A stretch of 64,000 bases of DNA, from NCBI GenBank assembly GCA_030248215.1, contig JASANG010002774.1, positions 1 to 64,000 of the forward strand, written 5' to 3'. Every line of letters begins with the position of its first letter. The stretch's first letter is position 1. Positions 1 to 13,333 of the stretch are shown here, piece after piece. A program made the position numbers and the translations under genes. The stretch comes from Enoplolaimus lenunculus. Lineage: Eukaryota > Nematoda > Enoplea > Enoplida > Thoracostomopsidae. The notes under the pieces were generated by a model, which saw only the letters and a program-made list of their open reading frames with translations, had not been told where the DNA came from and made no database searches.

Positions 1-2037
1 ACAGCGGGGACAGTAGGACAGTGGACAGTAGGACAGCGGGACAGTAGGACAGTGGGACAGTAGGACAGCGGGACAGAAGGAATAGCGGGACAGAAGGAAA
101 GCAGGACAGTGGGGACAGCAGGACAGTGGGGCAGAGAGGGACAGTAGGAGAGATTGGACAGTGGGACAGCAGGGCAGTAGGGGAGGTGGACAGTAGGACA
201 GGAGGACAGTGGGACAGTCGGACAGCGGGATAGTAGGACAGCGGCCCAGTCGGACAGAAGGAACAGCGGGACAGCGGGCCCCCCCCCCCCCCCCCGGGCC
301 CCCCGCGGCGAGGACAGTAGGACAGCGGGACAGTGGCAGAGTGAGAGAGGAGAGTGGACAGAGGGAGAGTGGACAGTAGGACAGCGGGACAGTGGGGACA
401 GTAGGACAGTAGGACAGCGGGACAGTAGGGACAGTGGGACAGTAGGGCAGTGGGAACAGTAGGACAGTGGGACAGCAGGACAGCGGGGACAGAGGGACAG
501 CGGGGACAGTAGGACAGCGGGACAGTAGGACAGTAGGACAGCAGGACGGCGGGACAGTAGGACACCGGGACAGTAGGACAGTAGGACAGCGGGACAGTAG
601 GACAGTAGGACAGCGGGACAGTAGGACAGCGGGACAGTAGGACAGCGGGACAGTAGGACAGCGGGACAGTAGGACAGCGGGACAGTGGGGGGGCAGGACA
701 GTCGGCCAGCCGGACAGCGGGACAGTAGGACAGCGGGACAGCAGGACAGTAGGACAGCGGGACAGTAGGACAGCGGGACAGTAGGACATCGGGACAGTGG
801 GACGGTCGGACAGCGGGACAGTAGGACAGCGGGACAGTGGGACAGTAGGACAGCGCGACAGTAGGACAGTAGGACAGTGGGACAGTGGGACAGCAGGACA
901 GCGGGACAGGCGGACAAGTGGGACAGCGGGACAAGTGGGACAGTAGGACAGCGGGACAGTAGGACAGCGGGACAGGAGGACAGCGGGACAGAAGGACAGG
1001 GGGACAAGTGGGACAGCAGGACAGTGGTACAGTGGCCCAGTGGGCCAGTAGCAGAGCGGGAGCGGACAGCGGGACAGCAGGACAGTAGGACAGCGGGACA
1101 GTAGGACAGCGGGACAGTAGGACAGCGGGACAGTGGGACAGTAGGACAGCGGGACAGTAGGACAGTGGGACAGTAGGACAGTGGGACAGTAGGACAGTGG
1201 GACAGCAGGACAGCGGGACAGCGGACAGTGGGACAGCGGGACAAGTGGGACAGTAGGACAGCGGGACAGTAGGACAGCGGGACAGTAGGACAGTGGGACA
1301 GTAGGACAGCGGGACAGTGGGACAGCAGGACAGTGGGACAGTGGGACAGTAGGATAGCGGGACAGTGGGACAGTGGGAAAGCAGGACAGTAGGACAGCGG
1401 GACAGTAGGACAGCGGGACAGATGGACAGAGGGACAGAGGGACAGCGGGACTGGGGTACAGCCGGACAGTAGGACATTGGTACAGTAGGACCCCGGGACA
1501 GCTGTACAGTAGGACAGTGGGACATAGGTACAGGCGGACAGCGGGACAGTCGGACAGCTGGACATAGGGACAGCGTGACAGTAGGACAGCGGGACAGGAG
1601 CACAGTGGGACAGCAAGGCAGTAGGACAGTGGGACAGTAGGACAGCCGGACAGTAGGACAGTGGGACAGTAGGACCCCGGGACAGCGGTACCAGAAGGAC
1701 AGCGGGACAACTGAACAGCGGGACAGCCCCCCAGAAGGACAGTGGGGACAGTGGGACATCGGGACAGTAGGACAGCGTGACAGTAGGACGGCGGGACAGG
1801 AGCACAGTGGGACAGCGGGACAGTCGAACAGCGGGACAGCCCCCCAGAAGGACAGTGGGACATCGGGACAGTAGGACAGCGTGACAGTAGGACAGCGGGA
1901 CAGAAAGCAGAGCGGGGACAGCAGGACAGTAGGACAGCCGGACAGTAGGACAGCCGGACAGTAGGACAGTGGGACAGCAGGACCCCGGGACAGCGGTAGA
2001 GAAGGACAGCGGGACAGTCGAACAGCGGGACAGGGGG
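1..2037 (+). repeat. Minisatellite of 8-bp GGACAGNN units
   Basis: The window opens inside a tandem array whose basic unit is 8 bp, GGACAG followed by TA, CG, TG or CA. Units most often alternate as GGACAGTA/GGACAGCG, giving a 16-bp higher-order period. About 250 units are present and the left edge is cut by the window. The plus strand is strongly purine- and G-rich. Occasional 9-bp units shift the phase. A run of about 17 C followed by a CG-rich patch interrupts the array near 281-310. The array stops abruptly near 2037 and unique AT-rich DNA follows. Open frames inside it (for example 877-1104) are by-products of the repeat and not genes. Confidence 0.97.
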
Positions 2038-2513
2038 AAATTAGTTTTCAGGCTCTGAATTAGCGATGTTTCTAGTTTGACCATTTCTTACCGTTCTTAC
2101 GTTGCCGCAAGACATATATGAACTTTGGTTAATAGTTAATTTGTATTCAACAGTACTCGCCGGCATTTCACGGTCGTGAAAATGTTGGCGTTGCAGCGGT
2201 TACATTAGTTTCTATCAAACATATTTAGATTTTACACTATCTTTCTTCGGTCAAATTTGCTTGATGGCACTATAGCGAGGTTTTATATAATTTAATGTTT
2301 CACAAAAAATTTTGACTTTGTAGCGATCATTTCAATCGCCAACTGAGTCAGGAACACACGACCTCTCAGTGCATTTCTAATGGACGCCCTCGGTGTGATT
2401 TTTTTGCGGAATATGCGCCGTTCACAATATCAAATTCGGCCGTGCCACAAAAAAAAGTGTCATAGCCAAAGGTCAGAAACCGCTCATAAACACTAGCTCA
2501 ATTGAAAATTTCC

Positions 2514-2685
2514 GTCGACCCTAACCTCAACGCATGTCACAAATTGTGACACTCGTTGAGGTAGGATCAACAGGAATTTTTTGTTGAGGTTAAACTAACC
2601 AATGGCACTGGGTGTAAAAAAGAGTTGACCCTACTTTAAACGCGCATCACGAATCGGTTTGTGACACGCGATAGTATGGGTCAAC
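2514..2685. repeat. Two consecutive imperfect palindromes
   Basis: At 2514-2571 the arms CCTAACCTCAACG and CGTTGAGGTAGG, each flanked by GTCGAC/TCAAC-type ends, enclose a smaller inverted repeat GTCACAA/TTGTGAC. At 2624-2685 a second palindrome begins GTTGACCCTA and ends TATGGGTCAAC, again with a GTGACAC-type core. The two share the outer GT(T/C)GACCCTA motif, so they are either diverged copies of one short foldback element or the two ends of one element. Confidence 0.6.
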
Positions 2686-3824
2686 TTAAAACTTTTGATG
2701 TAGGTTTAACGTGTACTTTGAAATCCCTTCTAAGATACAATTGAAAATATTGAGCGTTTTGTAAAAAATGTATACTACAAATACGTCTAGTTATCGCTTG
2801 CTTCGCTCGTGTTGTTTTTCACATTGTAAAATGAGTCGTTTGCAATACAGAATTCAGCCGGGCCACAAAATGTGTCGTAACCCCGGGCTAACAATCACAA
2901 ATCGAGTGCTAAAATGACTAGTCCTGACAGTGGCGCAGCTATTCCCGTCAATTGCACGGTAAACTAACAAAAATACACGGTACAACAGTAGAGAAACAAG
3001 TGCAAACGCTCACATGAAGTAAAATAACGATCGACTGTTTCACCATTTCTACTTTTAGCACCTAATTGCCATTCAAAACTATTTAATGCGTAATTCAATC
3101 AGGCCGCACGCAGTTCTGTTAAAACGAGCTCATTTCAACATGACAGACTTAATTGTTCAACATTTCTAATTATTTCGCTGCTTGCATTATCTCTTTATTA
3201 CTGAAGTCGGGTTAAATACCTAATCACAATAAGTTAGTTTCAAATCTATAAAGCTGAAAAGCTGTGCATAAAGACAAAGATAGTATCCAAAATTTTCTGT
3301 TAACATTTACAAAATATGGTTGCAGCTTTGCCTCTTTAAATTGAAAACACAACCTGGTTGCTGCGGTTTATGGCAAAAAGACCTTTGCTGCATCATACGT
3401 ACTTCCGCTCGCGCCTCGCCCCCCCCCCCTCTGGATCAGATTGTGGGACTGGCGTACAAGGCTTATCTATGTATAGTTTCATCAGTATTTATATAACAGT
3501 ATTCGAATCTCGTAGAGCACTTTGACTTATAACGCAGTGTCGTCTCGATTTTTGAATATTGAAAATCACATGTAAAAACTTCCTGATACATGGCGTGATA
3601 CTGCTAAGCTTCATGATTTTTGCATTTGAAAAATTAAACCGATTGTTTTCCAGCAGAAAATTAAACTAATAAAATATTAATTTGGGGAAGAAGATATCCA
3701 TCCATGTAATAATGTATTGAAAGGTAAATCATGTGGGAAAAAATTGCACTGTTGTACTTGTGTGAAAACAAGTCCCTTATACCTTGTGTTGTGATCCCTT
3801 GATGGCAAATTACAGCGGTATTCT

Positions 3825-4170
3825 TCCGGGTGCAGAATTACCTACACTACAGAATAAATGACGGCGAATACTGGAAACGGTTATTTTAAAATTCTCAGTT
3901 TAAAAATCACTATTCTAGAAAAGCAGTCAGTTTTCGATGCATATGTAAATTGTTTGTTCAATTCAAAACATAAATAACAAAATTCGTGCAAAATCTTAAA
4001 ATTTTCCGCTCAATTCGCTATTTTTTTTCAATAAATGTTTAGAAACTCGGTGAACATATACATAAATCAATTGTATTGACAGAAAAATATAACATTTTAA
4101 ACTTTTATACTTAAATATCTGTTTTCCGGCTCCTTTATTTTATCAATATTTGTTTTTTGTTTTTACTATT
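3825..4170. mobile_element. Decayed family E element
   Basis: The stretch around 4030-4160 matches, with substitutions, the right half of the fuller family E copy at 61.96-62.38 kb and the piece at 52.99-53.15 kb: an AACTCGGTGAA-like start, the TTGTATTGACAGAAAAATA stretch, then 'AAACTTTTATAC..AATATC..TTTTCCG'. The left end is too decayed to place. No coding content. Confidence 0.45.
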
Positions 4171-6855
4171 CGTTTACTTCATCTACATCAAATAATGGCT
4201 CGTGGTACATTCAATGATTTGTAGTCGAAAATTTCATGTTTAAACTCTGGCGAACCTTCACTAAACAAAAATAGCGTGTTTCCTGTAAAGATCGGTTTAT
4301 GTGAGGGAACAAATAATTCTTCAAATTGCATCATCAGCAACAATAAAGAGTGCATTAAAACTTGATGCACTTTCAAAATATTTCATGGTATACTTGATCG
4401 CTATTGTTATTTTCAGTGGTAGATTCAGAAATTGCAAATAGGGGACGCAATATAGCAGTGAAAAAAGCTCTCGAGTGACGCCTGCTAGAAATTCGACGCA
4501 ACTTTAGAACTAAATCTTAGTAAGAAATTGTTCTGATTCCTGTTGATTGACGTGCATGGCTTGCGTGATCTTCCTTCTTGGATTCGCCAGTAATTCTGCT
4601 GACTTATATGATGGATTTAATAATCGACTGCTATTAATAGCATCAAATTAAATTTACAATGGTTATAACGTGAAAATAAGATTTGTTCTAACTTAGCGTC
4701 GTACGCAATGTTTGGTTGCATTTAGATTGACAAAGTTGCTGTAAAATGCAATTTTATTTATAAATACGGTAATTGCTAATTTTAGACGCACAAACATGTT
4801 TGTGAACGTAATTCGAACAACACGTTCTGCAACAATGGCTATAACTCTAATCACCATTGTTCAAGAGTTACCCCGTGCACAGGTTAGGTGGCATTTACAT
4901 TGCCCAAAAATAACCGTTTTTATATTACATCTTTAATGCGGTATATGAACCTATTTTGATTGCGCAATCTTATTTAATAGTATATGTAAACCAACACATT
5001 GTGAAATAATGGCTATGAAGTGAATCTCTTTTGTTCGTGGATATTAGCCTTGTAAGTAAGTTGGATTCGGTGTTATTTAAATTGACTAAAAATCTACTTT
5101 TAAGGGTAGTATTTGATAATTTTTATAATAAACCATTAATGCTCGGTTTTGAAAATATTTTTACTGTATGAACTTGTAGGTCAATGTACGGACACAGTTT
5201 GCCAAAATGGCTACGATGTGAGACTGACGTTTATTCGAAAGTCGTCCTCGTATGACGTTTCTTCGAAAGTCATTCTCATAGAGTTTGATTTGGTAACATT
5301 TGTCGTCCAAAATTATTTTATTATAGTTTTATTTAAGTCGTTCGAGGGTTGATTTCGTGTTTTGGGCATTTAAAGTAGCTTTCTCGTTTATATAAGCAAA
5401 AAAGCCAACAATTAATTGAGCTTTTACTTTTATTTAGCAGCATAGGACGTTAAAATACTTTGGTTCGTTTTTGCGATTGCTGTATAGTTAAATAGATTAT
5501 AAATTGATTTAGATGGTTAAACAACTATACAAAAGCGGTGACAAAACAAAATGCTGATGAGTGAGTAATTCTGTATCCATATGAGAAAAATCTGGGCGGA
5601 ATGGAAAAATACTGCTTCCACATAGAAAATTCTGACCGGTAACGCGGTTTGGAAGGTAAAAACTGGCGTTTGGGTGAACATTTGATAATGGGAAAAGTGT
5701 AGTCACATCGCAACGATGAGAATTGAATAAAGTTTTAAATTTCAAATAAATTCAACGAAATCACAACAACAGATATGTTTGAATCTATGTTGTAATGACA
5801 ATGGATACCGGGTATTGACTCATATACTATCATTGGTATATAAATAAATCGCTGATACTTGGCCGATCGAACGAGGGACATACAGGCTATCTCCCCAAGC
5901 AGAGATCAAAGTCAAAATTTGGCTGCAAGATTCAGAACTAAAATTTCGTTTTGCTGCTCGCTCGCTCCGTTCGCAAGGATTTCACCATTATATGTCGCTC
6001 CTTCGTCAGAAATTTCTGGATTTATTATTAATAGTTTCAGCGTACAACGTTCATTGTCCTTTAAGGTCTAAGATACTGTTCAATCTTTGGTCCGCTTACG
6101 CACCTATATGTCATTATTGTTTGACAATAAAATATGTTTTTGACATTAAAATAACATAAACAAAAATGAAATATGATATATAAGTTCTTAATAAAATCAT
6201 TTTGTGTTATTTGACAACGTTGGAGTTTTGCTTAGAAACATCTTATTTTTGGTGCTATAAATTTACCAACACAAAATCACTTATTGTACTAATTTTAGTT
6301 AACATTGCTACTTAGTCTCAAGCCATACTAATTCACAGTTTACTTTAACTAAATTTTAATAACTTAGAACGGTTTGTTAAAATGTGGTTTAATCGACAAC
6401 TACATGTATTTCCGAAAATAGGTACCTATCGTTTGAAAACTTACGAAAAATTTCAATCAGCCAGCGTTTCTTGCCGCTGAGAATTTCCACATTGCGTACA
6501 CAAATTCAAGTAAACCATGCATTATACACGAACGTATCTGCTTAGAATTTCTAAATTCTGACCGCATTGCTCTCGCCTTACAGATGGCAATACTTTTGTA
6601 TTTGAATTTTGTATTGCGAACGTTGTTGTTATTGTCAAACGTTCAGACGTGGATTTAACAAAAAGTGGAGTTTCGTAACTCAGCATGACTCCCAGACAGG
6701 TGCCATTGAACAACCGTGTCTCTATCGAAATTGCACATTTCTGTTTGAGTGAGCCAACAAAAATATTTTCAACATCTAATGATTGCTACGATATAATAAA
6801 TAAGCTGCATCAAAGATATCGCGAAACGCTGTCATGATTTTGTCAAATTGAACAT

Positions 6856-7060
6856 TCGGTCCATGACTTTAAGGGGCGTCCATGTTTCTGATGTGTCCAT
6901 AAAAGGATAGGTTTAGATTCTAGATTACATTTTTTGCTTATGCTTAGGCTTAGGCTTACGCTTTAGGCTTTGGAACACATTTCTGCAACGTCCTACGCTT
7001 AGGCTTAGGCTTAGGAAAACGCTTAATCTACTGTTACGCCCCTTCAAGTAACATTGTCCG
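6856..7060. mobile_element. Family A element with TTAGGC core
   Basis: Inverted ends: a CGGTCCATGACTTTAAGGGGCGT-like left arm and an ACGCCCCTTCAAGTAACAT..TCCG right arm. Inside are two tracts of (TTAGGC)n, about three units each with variants, separated by a 'TTTGGAACACATTTCTGCAACG' spacer type. The right tract leads into 'AAAACGCTTAATCTACTGTTACG', shared with the copies at 16.3 and 44.6 kb. No open reading frame, so non-autonomous. Confidence 0.8.
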
Positions 7061-8035
7061 AACTTTCCTTGAGTGTTGTGGCTAAAGTTAAAGCCTTCAT
7101 GGTTTTTTGCGCTGATCACCTGAAATCGATCAATATGAAAAGTTATATTTAAATTTAGGCAAACTAAAAATGTGGTTATAATATTTTATACCAAAAATTT
7201 TCAACTTGGCTTCCGGTAAAAACAGAATGTGATTCCGGTGCGGTGAAAATCTTAATTTAATCTCTCTGTGTTTTGCCGTTTGGGGATGATGCTGTCTGCA
7301 CAACTTAATTAACGCTAATACAAAACTGGTGGTTCATTAGCAGGACTATCGGTCGGAATAACTACACATAATGATCCGCTTAATCTGTGTTTATAACTCA
7401 TTTAGATTGCAATCCGTAAATGGTTACTTTTAATAGCTTAAGTTAAAATGGTTAATTAGTTTTCTGTATTACAGCAGAACGACCAGGTTTATTTGGCTGC
7501 TAGCAAGGAAGACAGATAAACGCAATTTTTTGGCTTTCGTCTCTTTATAATTCTCTTCCGCCGCATTTATAGCGGCGCAGTACATAATGAGCTAAGGTTT
7601 CAGCTCATGCCAGAAAACTGATGAATTGTCAACAGTGATGGTTTCAAGCACCTAGGCGGATTGAAAAAATTCTGATTGCGAAGCAGCTCGATATAATGCA
7701 ACTTTTAATACAATATTTTGGTTTTGGTTCCTGTTTGGTGGTTAGGCGCGCACAAAACACCGTTTAAAAGTACTGCGATAAAAAACTTTCAGTGTTCCAA
7801 TAATGAATTGGTTATTGCGTGGGGTTTCTGGGGCAACGGCCCCCTTGAGAATCCAATTCAAAAGTTTTCTATGTTGGAAAGCGGGTGGAATTTGCCTATG
7901 CGAAGAGAAAGTAGAAAAACGCTAAAAAGTCAGTTTTATTTGCCTAAGGAAAGAACTCATCCAGGTGCATTTTTTAATCGCAAGAATAAATAACGTTTTG
8001 CTTCCAAGATTTACCGTCATGTTTTAGTATAGGTT

Positions 8036-8118
8036 TGAATAGGCTCATCCTTACGCTTAGGCTTAGGCTTAGGGGTATATGTTTATACTACTGTACCGGC
8101 CCTGTTCTGTACATGGGC
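8036..8118. mobile_element. Partial family B element (right half)
   Basis: This contains the family B right half: 'ATAGGCTCATCCTTACGC', three TTAGGC units, then 'TATACTACTGTACCGGCC' and 'CTGTACATGGGCCGG'. The left half is absent, so it is a truncated copy. It lies 140 bp from the family A copy at 8258. Confidence 0.65.
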
Positions 8119-8257
8119 CGGTTTGAAAATACGTAGGCGATTGAAAAACGAAAAAAGCAACGCTACATATCCAATTAGGATCATATAATTGGTTTGCCAT
8201 ACCCGAAGTATAGAAAATATTTTGTTCAAGTAACATCTCTCTACAGTTCGCCTTTTG

Positions 8258-8388
8258 GGCGCATGGTTACATTTAGGGCCGTCCCGGTTTGTATGTAAAA
8301 GAGTAGGCTTATATTCTAGACATTTTTTGCTTAGGCTTAGGCATATTCTTAGGGATATGCTTACGGCCCTAAAAGTGACATTGGACGG
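8258..8388. mobile_element. Family A element, short copy
   Basis: It starts GGCGCATGGTTACATTTAGGGCCGTC and ends TTACGGCCCTAAAAGTGACAT, the A-type terminal inverted repeat. Only about two TTAGGC units remain in the core and the second tract is nearly lost, making this the shortest clear copy in the window. Confidence 0.75.
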
Positions 8389-8615
8389 ATTTTGCAACTT
8401 GTTTGTCACTATACAAAAATGGTGTATACAAAATAAAGTTTACCAATAATACTGGTTGATTTGGTAAAAAATAGCACGCAATACCATAGTATCCATTGTG
8501 ATAATTTCAAAAAATTATTTTAAATATAGTACAAGATGTATATATGACATTTCCGGGGAAATTGAATATTCTTAATTCTTTGGTTTGAAAATCTGGTAAG
8601 CGAGTTCAGATTTCA

Positions 8616-8808
8616 CGGCCAACGTTACTTTGAGGGGCGTAACAGTAGATTAAGCGTATTCCTAAGCCTAGGCGTAAGCCTACGCGTTGCAAAAACGAGT
8701 TCCTAAGCCTAAGCCTAAAACTAAGCAAAAAAATGTAATGCAGAATCTAAACCTACTTTTTTATAGACACACCAGAAACCTGGACGCCCCTTAAAGTAAC
8801 ATGGCCCG
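8616..8808. mobile_element. Family A element, reverse orientation
   Basis: The same inverted ends as other A copies (CGGCCAACGTTACTTTGAGGGGCGT and ACGCCCCTTAAAGTAACATGGCCCG) enclose the core on the opposite strand, read here as CCTAAGCCTAAG. Both tracts and the spacer with GCAAAAACG are present. Confidence 0.8.
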
Positions 8809-11800
8809 ATTTCGCGAAAACGCTGTGAAAAATCTATAATCATTTTCGTGTGAATGGTGACGGTGTAGAGTGGACTAAGTTTAATTTCTACATACCATCG
8901 AAAAGTTCAAAGTTTTATTGTAAGTAAGCACTCGTCATCAGCCATCAGGCACTGCGGCAACGGTTGAGTATTTTTATTCCATAAGTTTGGCAATAAACAA
9001 ACAGGCCTTAGTTTAACAGAAACTAAAACGGATGAACCTTTCTAAAAGTTAATTTTTGTGACATATTTTCTGTTATCGGAGATAAAATTTCAAGCTATGA
9101 ATCGAACCCTAGTCTCTCAGCTGGTTGGCATTTCATATCACAGGAACTTTACCCTTGAGCTCGTGGACGCTGTCACGTCGTACGAAGACTTAGGGTAGGT
9201 ACTGTGCGCACGCACACGTGTATTGCTGAACTCTTCGCATGAAACGCTTTGGTGAGAGCACCCTCTTATTGCAAATCAATGATTTTCATTGAAGTATGTT
9301 AGATCATTCTCTGAAGCTGAACAAACGAACTTTCACATACTGTATACAGTTAGATAATGGCTGAGTTTCTGAAATCTGATACTTAAGCAGGCTTGGGCAC
9401 TGGAAAACGCGGCGGATCCAAAAAACTATACAATGGGGGATTGCACAAGATATAGCGGAAGCACTCGCGAGCGAAGCGGGCCAAATGCTAAACGTCATTT
9501 TAGTGCTAAAGCTTTAAATACAAAATTTTTATGCCCCATTTCGATCCGCCAATGGGAAGAATAGGGTTATACATGCCTCTCCTAAACCTCTTGAAAACCA
9601 AGAAAACCAATGGCACTAACTAAAGCTACGGTGGCTCCTCGGATGCGGACGCAAAATGAATAAAGTTGTGTTAGTATGCTATACAAACGGTTAATCAATA
9701 CTACTACTATATATTTTTTCAAGCGGAAAGTGATTGCTATATCTAATTCAGATTTTTCTTTTTGTCTTTGATGCAACATTTATCGCAAATATATGCCGAA
9801 TGACTTCGAAACCTAACTTCTGATTAATTTCATTTTTCGTATACATCTATAAATCTACAAATCCTGTTTGCAGATTTTCGCCGGACTGAACTCCGCAAGT
9901 TTCTGGCCACCTTGCGAACATATGCACATTTTTAGTAATATGTGCAGTATTCTTATCGTCATCTGGATTCTCCTAATGTCTTTCTAGTACACAAATCATC
10001 CATGAACGTTTTTACTATTATGATTTTCAATTTTTTTCATTTTTCCGTTTTTTTCTGGAAAAAAGACAAAAGCTCTTTTTTTCTGGTATATTCAATTTTT
10101 ACGGAAGAAAAAACCAACCCTGTACTCAAATAATTACATAAAATTCGCCGACTTATGTAGATTCTTGACTTTAACAAAATAAAGTATAAACTCAAACGTG
10201 ATTCATGGAAGCACTAAGCCGTACCTAAGTAGGGTTTCAGTAACCCAGCCATTATCTGACAACACTTTTTTTCGTTTCAGATGTTTTCGTGCTGTACCAA
10301 AAGACATAGTGAACTAATCCTTATACACTAATCAAATTTAGCGCAGCAGATGAATGCATATTATAGTTTTGAATTTTTAATAAAGTTCGAATAGCAGGCC
10401 AGTATTAATTCTCAAGGGGGCTGGATGACTTAAAAGCTTCATCATTTATGGGCACCTTCAGAATATTGGGGCTGAGTGTGCTAATGGGATTTTTACGCAT
10501 TACATATATTAATACATGACGCAAGGATAGTGTGACATTACCAATAATTAACATTATATGCCTACTTATGTAAAAAATGTTCCGAAATCTTTGTGCGCAT
10601 TACATGCAGGCGCCTATACTAGCAATAGTTTGGTACTTGTTTAGTTTTCAACCACACTGCCTTTAATTTGACAAAATGCAAATGTATTAGCTACTGTGCT
10701 GTTTATTATTTTTCTTTAGCCTAATGTCTAATCTTTGGCTTGGGCTCCAGCGGGACTTAAGCCTAAGCCAAAGCCATAGTAGTACTAGCTAGCACGGTAC
10801 AACCCTAGGTCTACATTTTGATCTTGTAGAAAATCGGCCTCCGGATCCCGTAGAACTTATGCCGGAGTTTATATGGAAGCATCGGTAGTGAAATTTTGCA
10901 TAGTCTAACAAAATTTATTTGTTTTGTACTTTTATTTTAACATTTGGTACAATTTCCTGTTAAATATTGCCGAAAATTCGTAAAAAATTAGTGTAAAACC
11001 AAAAGGTTTAACAACATCTTACAAACATTTGCTAAAGTTAAGAAATTAAACATCATTTTCACTGCATAATTTCATTTCACCTCCTGCTCCGGTAAATCTT
11101 GTTGACGTCCGGCTTCGGCTTCGATATTTTCCACCTCCGGTTGCACCCTGCTAACTAGGTACACTTGCAGCATTTGGTTTATATTGTTCTCGCTCTGCTA
11201 CAAACTATTGACTTAGATTTATGCCTGAATTATGACAAAATTTCAGAATACGTTGCCAAAACTCGTAGCTGTAAGCTCTGCGCACAAGTTGCAACGGTAA
11301 GTTCTCGCAGAAAACACTTGCGTTGTAAATGCGTAATAAAGCATTCAATTTCATTGCTGACAATTAGCAACCATAATATATACGTGATTTTCACCGTACC
11401 TACAGCGCATGTCCTTAAATTCAGTTATTTTCCGATATGAGACAATACGAAGAATTCCTATATTTCACTTCTTTTTGATTTGTTCATTATTTCCATTCAT
11501 CTGTGTTGTTTTCTGTCTCACAGTTTTTATTTCTTTATTTATTGTTCTTATAACTGTGTTCTCATTGCTCTCAAAGGTGTGCGACTAAAGACATTGATTG
11601 CGTTTTTGTAAACACAAAGGTTGGACCGCTTTTATTATACAAGTATATATTTATGCGGGCAGGGTTTTAGGCTTACTTATTCAAGCATTTCTCTATAAAC
11701 AACTCGTTATCTCGGAATAAATTAGTATACCGCTAATGGATGAACTGAGCAGTTGACAGTTGCCGTTTAGCACCAGTTATTGCCTAAAACAGCAATTGAA

Positions 11801-11964
11801 CGCTAATTAAGGCGCTTAAATTATGGGACCGTATTCTCAATATGTATAACAACCCTTTCAGACTCACTAACAATTACAGTGGTTGCCCTCAAAATTAGTA
11901 CAGGAGTCGAACAAATCATATGCCGAAAATGTGCTGAATTTTGAGCCTCAGCATTCACTGGTTC
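8809..11964. other. No gene recognised
   Basis: AT-rich sequence without a supportable exon. Near 10720-10810 there is a decayed TTAGGC-type core (TTTAGCC, GACTTAAGCCTAAGCC). Near 9411-9556 a GGCGGATCC / GGATCGGC-like inverted pair (GCGGCGGATCC and GATCCGCCAATGG) may be an old hAT-type MITE. Neither is firm. Confidence 0.4.
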
Positions 11965-12188
11965 GAAAGTTAGGCCCGTGTATAGAAGAGGGCCGGATCG
12001 TTTTGCGGAGGGGCTCTAATAGAGCCAGATTAAGCTTTAGACTAATTTTTTGCTTAGGCTTAATCTTAGGCTTACGTTTAGGCCTATGAATAGGCTCATC
12101 CATACGCTTAGGCTTAGGCTTAGGCTTAGGCTTAGGAATATCCTTATACTACTGTTCCGGCGTTGTTTTATACATGGGCCGAAAGTTA
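11965..12188. mobile_element. Family B element with TTAGGC core
   Basis: Inverted ends GAAAGTTAGGCCCGTGTATAG and CTATACATGGGCCGAAAGTTAC-like surround a core that starts 'AGCTTTAGACTAATTTTTTGC' and contains TTAGGC units in two blocks, the second with five in a row. The motif 'ATAGGCTCATCC' separates the blocks, as in other B copies. No coding content. Confidence 0.82.
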
Positions 12189-13333
12189 CAAGACCTATCA
12201 CCAACTGGTGATAGGTCCTATACACATTTAGAATTCGGGCCATGGTTATAGCAGCCGAAAAATGCCGATTGTACGCTCTCCTTCGGCACGCCGAAATGGT
12301 TTTGCGTCACCTGCACAAAAAATAAATACTTTCTTCACACTTTCCTCGCATCAATTCTAAATTTTCATACCTTGGAACTTTAAACATTTTGAAATATTGA
12401 GATACGTATTTAACGACATACGATTACAACACAGACGTTCTAACCTTTACCGTCCCCGCCAACTTCTCATACTGTTAGGGTTGCCCAATACTCGGCGCGA
12501 GCCACGGCACGCGACCAAATAGATTTTGCCTATATTTCTGCTACTAACATAGCGGCGCGCGGCAGCGTGTGGCGCCGTTCAGCAAAATAAAGTATAGAAC
12601 AACTCTTACTGTTTGAGCATTTATTCATTAAAAGATTGCTCTCTGCCACCTAGTAATGTATTCAAGTGAGGTATATAAGAGATATATTCCACCAAATATT
12701 GTAAAGTATTTTGGAAAGACCTCTTACAGTATTGTCAAAAATCCACTGCGTTCTGTTGACTGCAAACTTTGCTTCTAATTAATAGGCCTTTTTGAACAAA
12801 ACTCTTGGAACGCTTGGAAGCTGATTTTAAACTTGCTTAAAAACATTTGGCAACAGTGGTAACTGAAATTTATGCTAAACTACGGTTGCTGAGTTGTGTC
12901 TGCAGTTATTTGCCTGTACAGCATTTTGACTACAGTTAACGTATGCTAAAATTACATAGCTTTGATGACCATGCTTTTAGAAATGGGAAAACCAGCAGTT
13001 TTGCTACAACTGCAGCAAGTTTGCGAAAGACAAAAATGATGAAAAAAGGATTACCGACAGCATCGAAGTGAATTATTGTCAGGAAAATTTATCTTACACT
13101 TTATTTATATCTGTCTAAGTAATTCATCCAGCTTACAATTCCATGTTGCAGACCTGCATCGGCAATAATCTTTTCATGACACTAGTGGAACATATCCACT
13201 TCATAATATACGGTTTTAGCTACGAAAAATGTAATTACTTGATTTTTATTTGATTCTCAATATACCGGTATTGATACCAATAATAGTAGGGCGTTTTAAA
13301 CAGCGGTAATTGCTTTCGTGTTACTATCAATGT
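12189..13333. other. No gene recognised
   Basis: Mostly AT-rich. A short CG-rich island at about 12490-12580 contains GGCGCGAGCC and GGCGCGCGGC words, which may be the inner part of an old transposon, but I cannot define ends. Confidence 0.4.

Larger units (their letters stand above)
2038..6855. other. Gene-free AT-rich stretch with a few repeat relics
   Basis: I see no supportable exon here. It holds two neighbouring hairpins near 2.5-2.7 kb, a decayed copy of repeat family E near 3825-4170, and otherwise unremarkable AT-rich sequence. Short open frames have no recognisable content and no matching splice signals. Confidence 0.6.

Noticed and set aside
877-1104. 75-codon open frame MGQWDSRTAGQ...
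   Set aside because: It is a translation of the 8-bp minisatellite. An 8-bp unit yields a repeating 24-bp reading pattern that stays open by composition.
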